Source of the DNA: an uncultured Oscillospiraceae bacterium
GTDB taxonomy: Bacteria > Bacillota > Clostridia > Oscillospirales > Oscillospiraceae
Reading direction: 5' to 3'
DNA: 14,128 nt
NCBI GenBank assembly: GCA_934589225.1
Contig: CAKTNS010000055.1
Location: 1 to 14,128 of the forward strand
Part shown: positions 12,403-14,128 of the stretch, one piece after another
How positions within the stretch are numbered: the first letter of the stretch is position 1
Layout of the letters: each line of letters starts with the position of its first letter
Notes under the pieces: model-generated
Seen by the model: the letters and a program-made list of their open reading frames with translations, nothing else
Database searches by the model: none
Told to the model about the DNA's origin: nothing
Position numbers and translations under genes: made by a program

Positions 12403-13706
12403 TTGGAGAAAAGATATGTTATGTAATCTGTTTTATCTCTGAAGCACTCACAGCGTGGCTATACTTAGACTTTGTGTTTGAACGGAAAAGAAGCACCTCT
12501 TCTTTGTCGTGTTTCTTTTTGATCGGATATGCCCTACTGTTCCTTGTGTCCGGATATAAAAATTCAAACATAAACGCTACGTTCTTCTGTGTTGTAAACT
12601 ATGTCGTAATAAAATGCAACTTTCGATGCAGCAAGAAAGTAGCACTGCTGCATACCGCATTGCTATGTTTTTTCATGGCAGGATCAGAAATATTAGCTGC
12701 GTTGGTATTCAATGTATTTGGCTTTGGTTTCTCAGCAGACAAGAGCAACGTATGGGTCCTTTTTATGCAAATTCTATTGGGCAATCTGGTGTATCTTGTG
12801 TTTGCAGCGCTTGGATCTCATATGTTTTCTTCGCACAAAGATCAACGCAATGACCCACGGCTTATGGTGTTATTTTGCAGTTTACCTGTTCTCTCAGCCT
12901 TTATCGCAATTTTATCGGTGTATCTTGGCACTACTACCGGAGTATCTACGGAAAGTGGTGTAATGATGCTCATAACCATCGTGGCGTTGCTGTGTGTAAA
13001 CTTGGTTTTCCTTGTGTTGTATAACTACATAGAAAAGGCCAATGATGAGTATTTGACTTTACAGCTTAGCCTTCAAAAAGAGCAGGCAGACCTTGCCTAT
13101 TACAAGGCGCTTCAAGATCAATTTGAAAGTCAAAGGATTCTGGTGCATGATATAAAAAAACACTTAGGTGTTATCGATGCTCTTGCAAAGCAGAGTAGCG
13201 CAGATGAGATCGAGAAATATGTCTCGGAATTGAATGTTTCCCTGGCACCGTCCAATCAGGCCAAGCTTTGTACAGATTCTATTCTTAATTTGCTGCTTCT
13301 TCATTTCCGTGACGAGTGCAAAGTGTCTGGTGTGGCATTTCAGTGTGACATTCGAGAGAATGTATCGGCTTTTATGGATGCCTCCAGTGTTACAACACTG
13401 TACGGGAATCTGTTGTCCAATGCCCTTGAATCAGCGATTGTGTCTGATGAGAAGCAAATTGAATTATCTGCCACTTGGAATGCTGAACATACAGTTGTGA
13501 TTATTTCTGTTGTCAACTCTTGTGCTGTTGCACCAACTCCAGATGGTAGTGGCGGCTTCCGTACCAGTAAGGAAAACAAGAACCGTCATGGCGTGGGACT
13601 TCGGAGTATCGAACGGGTTGTAAAAAAATATTGCGGCAATGCAACTATGTACTATGACGGTTCCACAAAACAGTTCCATCATGTTATCCAGTTTTTTACC
13701 AACTAA
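12399..13706 (+). CDS. agrC: AgrC-like sensor histidine kinase
   Basis: 435-aa membrane sensor kinase. The N-terminal half (1 to about 210) holds roughly six to seven hydrophobic helices, the expected autoinducer sensor. A linker and dimerisation helix (211-249) lead to the H-box HDIKKHL with phospho-accepting His-250. The ATP-binding GHKL domain has the N-box LYGNLLSNALESA (334-346; Asn-337, Asn-341, Glu-344) and the G-box GVGLRSIERVVKKY (398-411). This matches the HPK10/AgrC family in length and motifs. It overlaps the response regulator by 4 bp and is the last gene before a hairpin terminator. The ligand is presumably the AgrD peptide made on the opposite strand. Confidence 0.93.
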   Translation: MIGEKICYVICFISEALTAWLYLDFVFERKRSTSSLSCFFLIGYALLFLVSGYKNSNINATFFCVVNYVVIKCNFRCSKKVALLHTALLCFFMAGSEILAALVFNVFGFGFSADKSNVWVLFMQILLGNLVYLVFAALGSHMFSSHKDQRNDPRLMVLFCSLPVLSAFIAILSVYLGTTTGVSTESGVMMLITIVALLCVNLVFLVLYNYIEKANDEYLTLQLSLQKEQADLAYYKALQDQFESQRILVHDIKKHLGVIDALAKQSSADEIEKYVSELNVSLAPSNQAKLCTDSILNLLLLHFRDECKVSGVAFQCDIRENVSAFMDASSVTTLYGNLLSNALESAIVSDEKQIELSATWNAEHTVVIISVVNSCAVAPTPDGSGGFRTSKENKNRHGVGLRSIERVVKKYCGNATMYYDGSTKQFHHVIQFFTN

Positions 13707-13795
13707 TCGTAGCTAAGTGGGCTCAGGCAAAATGGAAAGCTATTATCATTTGTTTGTATAAAAGGGATCTAGCTACACAGAAATTTGCTTTAGGA

Positions 13796-13842
13796 AAACT
13801 CAGAATAAATCAGCAAAATTAATGCCGATTTATTCTGAGTTT
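13796..13842 (+). terminator. Terminator of the agrA/agrC-like operon
   Basis: Perfect 16-bp stem (13796-13811 with 13827-13842) and a 15-nt loop, followed by a T-rich tail (TTTCTTCGTTT including the stem end). It lies 90 bp after the kinase stop codon. Confidence 0.65.
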
Positions 13843-13969
13843 CTTCGTTTAAGGCTGCGTATGGGTAGGCCGTTCTCACATTGAGAAGATTAACAGGTTC
13901 ATCCGCACATTAGTGGCACATAAAATGATTAGAAAACTGGCAAGCAATGCATCCGTAATACAGATGCGA

Positions 13970-14007
13970 AAAGCCCTCATTTCTCCGCAAGTGGAAATGA
14001 GAGCTTT
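13970..14007 (-). terminator. Minus-strand-oriented hairpin terminator at right edge
   Basis: A 14-bp stem (13970-13983 with 13994-14007). On the minus strand all pairs form if one G-U is allowed, and the stem ends GAGGGCTTTT; on the plus strand there is an A-C mismatch. This polarity points to a gene outside the window transcribed toward it. Confidence 0.55.
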
Positions 14008-14128
14008 CTGCTTGTTGCGGCGCTGCCCCAATCCCCGCAGAACACTGGTTCGTGTTCTGGAAACGCTGGAAAATCCCAGCGGCTACGCGATTTTGCAAAT
14101 CGCTGACAGACGGTTATCACCGGTTCTT

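Larger units (their letters stand above)
13707..14128. other. Region without a supported gene
   Basis: After the kinase gene I see two hairpins and no gene with a credible start. One plus-strand frame stays open from about 13853 to the window end (about 90 codons), but it lacks a ribosome binding site, its product matches nothing I know, and it runs through a terminator-like hairpin. The 62-codon minus-strand frame at 13910-14098 crosses the same hairpin. Probably intergenic DNA of a mobile element or a decayed region. Confidence 0.5.

Noticed and set aside
13910..14098. 62-aa minus-strand open frame
   Set aside because: It crosses a terminator-like hairpin and has no ribosome binding site or recognisable product.

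Overview
The window looks like an accessory region of a gut-type Firmicute (class Clostridia, probably Oscillospiraceae/Ruminococcaceae or Lachnospiraceae). The grounds are strong GGAGG-type ribosome binding sites, sigma-A-like promoters, a cyclic-peptide (agr) quorum-sensing locus, and several small proteins typical of clostridial integrative elements: a sigma-70 region-4-like protein, an XRE regulator of the 'IDPRDIF' type, a Cys_rich_KTR protein and a small zinc ribbon. No rRNA, tRNA, CRISPR array, transposase or integrase is visible.

Layout. (1) 1-1420: an element-type regulatory module. A sigma-like gene (minus) and an XRE gene (plus) diverge from a 270-bp region holding three copies of an operator-like motif. 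The Cys_rich_KTR gene (minus) converges on the XRE gene and they share a hairpin terminator. (2) 1480-7485: a tightly packed minus-strand operon of six genes. In transcription order these are two membrane permease subunits, a canonical BcrA-type ABC ATPase, a second ABC ATPase-like protein that has lost every catalytic motif, a 701-residue secreted and membrane-anchored surface protein, and a MacB/FtsX-type permease. Starts and stops touch or overlap throughout, and a good promoter lies just upstream. (3) 7569-9653: two exported products, a 487-aa lipoprotein (DUF6034-like) and a 170-aa peptidoglycan-binding-fold protein. A 13-bp inverted repeat overlaps the lipoprotein promoter. (4) 9708-10127: a frameshifted small gene and a zinc-ribbon protein. 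(5) 10259-13706: an agr quorum-sensing locus. agrD-agrB run on the minus strand. Diverging from them on the plus strand are an XRE regulator and then an AgrA-like LytTR response regulator overlapping an AgrC-like histidine kinase. The spacer carries opposing promoters and nested palindromes. (6) 13707-14128: no convincing gene, two hairpin terminators.

Working model (inference). AgrB processes and exports the AgrD peptide, AgrC senses it, and AgrA activates agrBD and perhaps neighbouring genes. The neighbours are nearly all envelope or export functions, so they are plausible quorum-regulated targets or cargo. The most unusual points are the preserved but catalytically dead ABC subunit, translationally linked to a MacB-type permease and a surface protein, and an AgrD whose cysteine lies only two residues before the conserved HQPExP tail, too close for the usual five-residue thiolactone ring.
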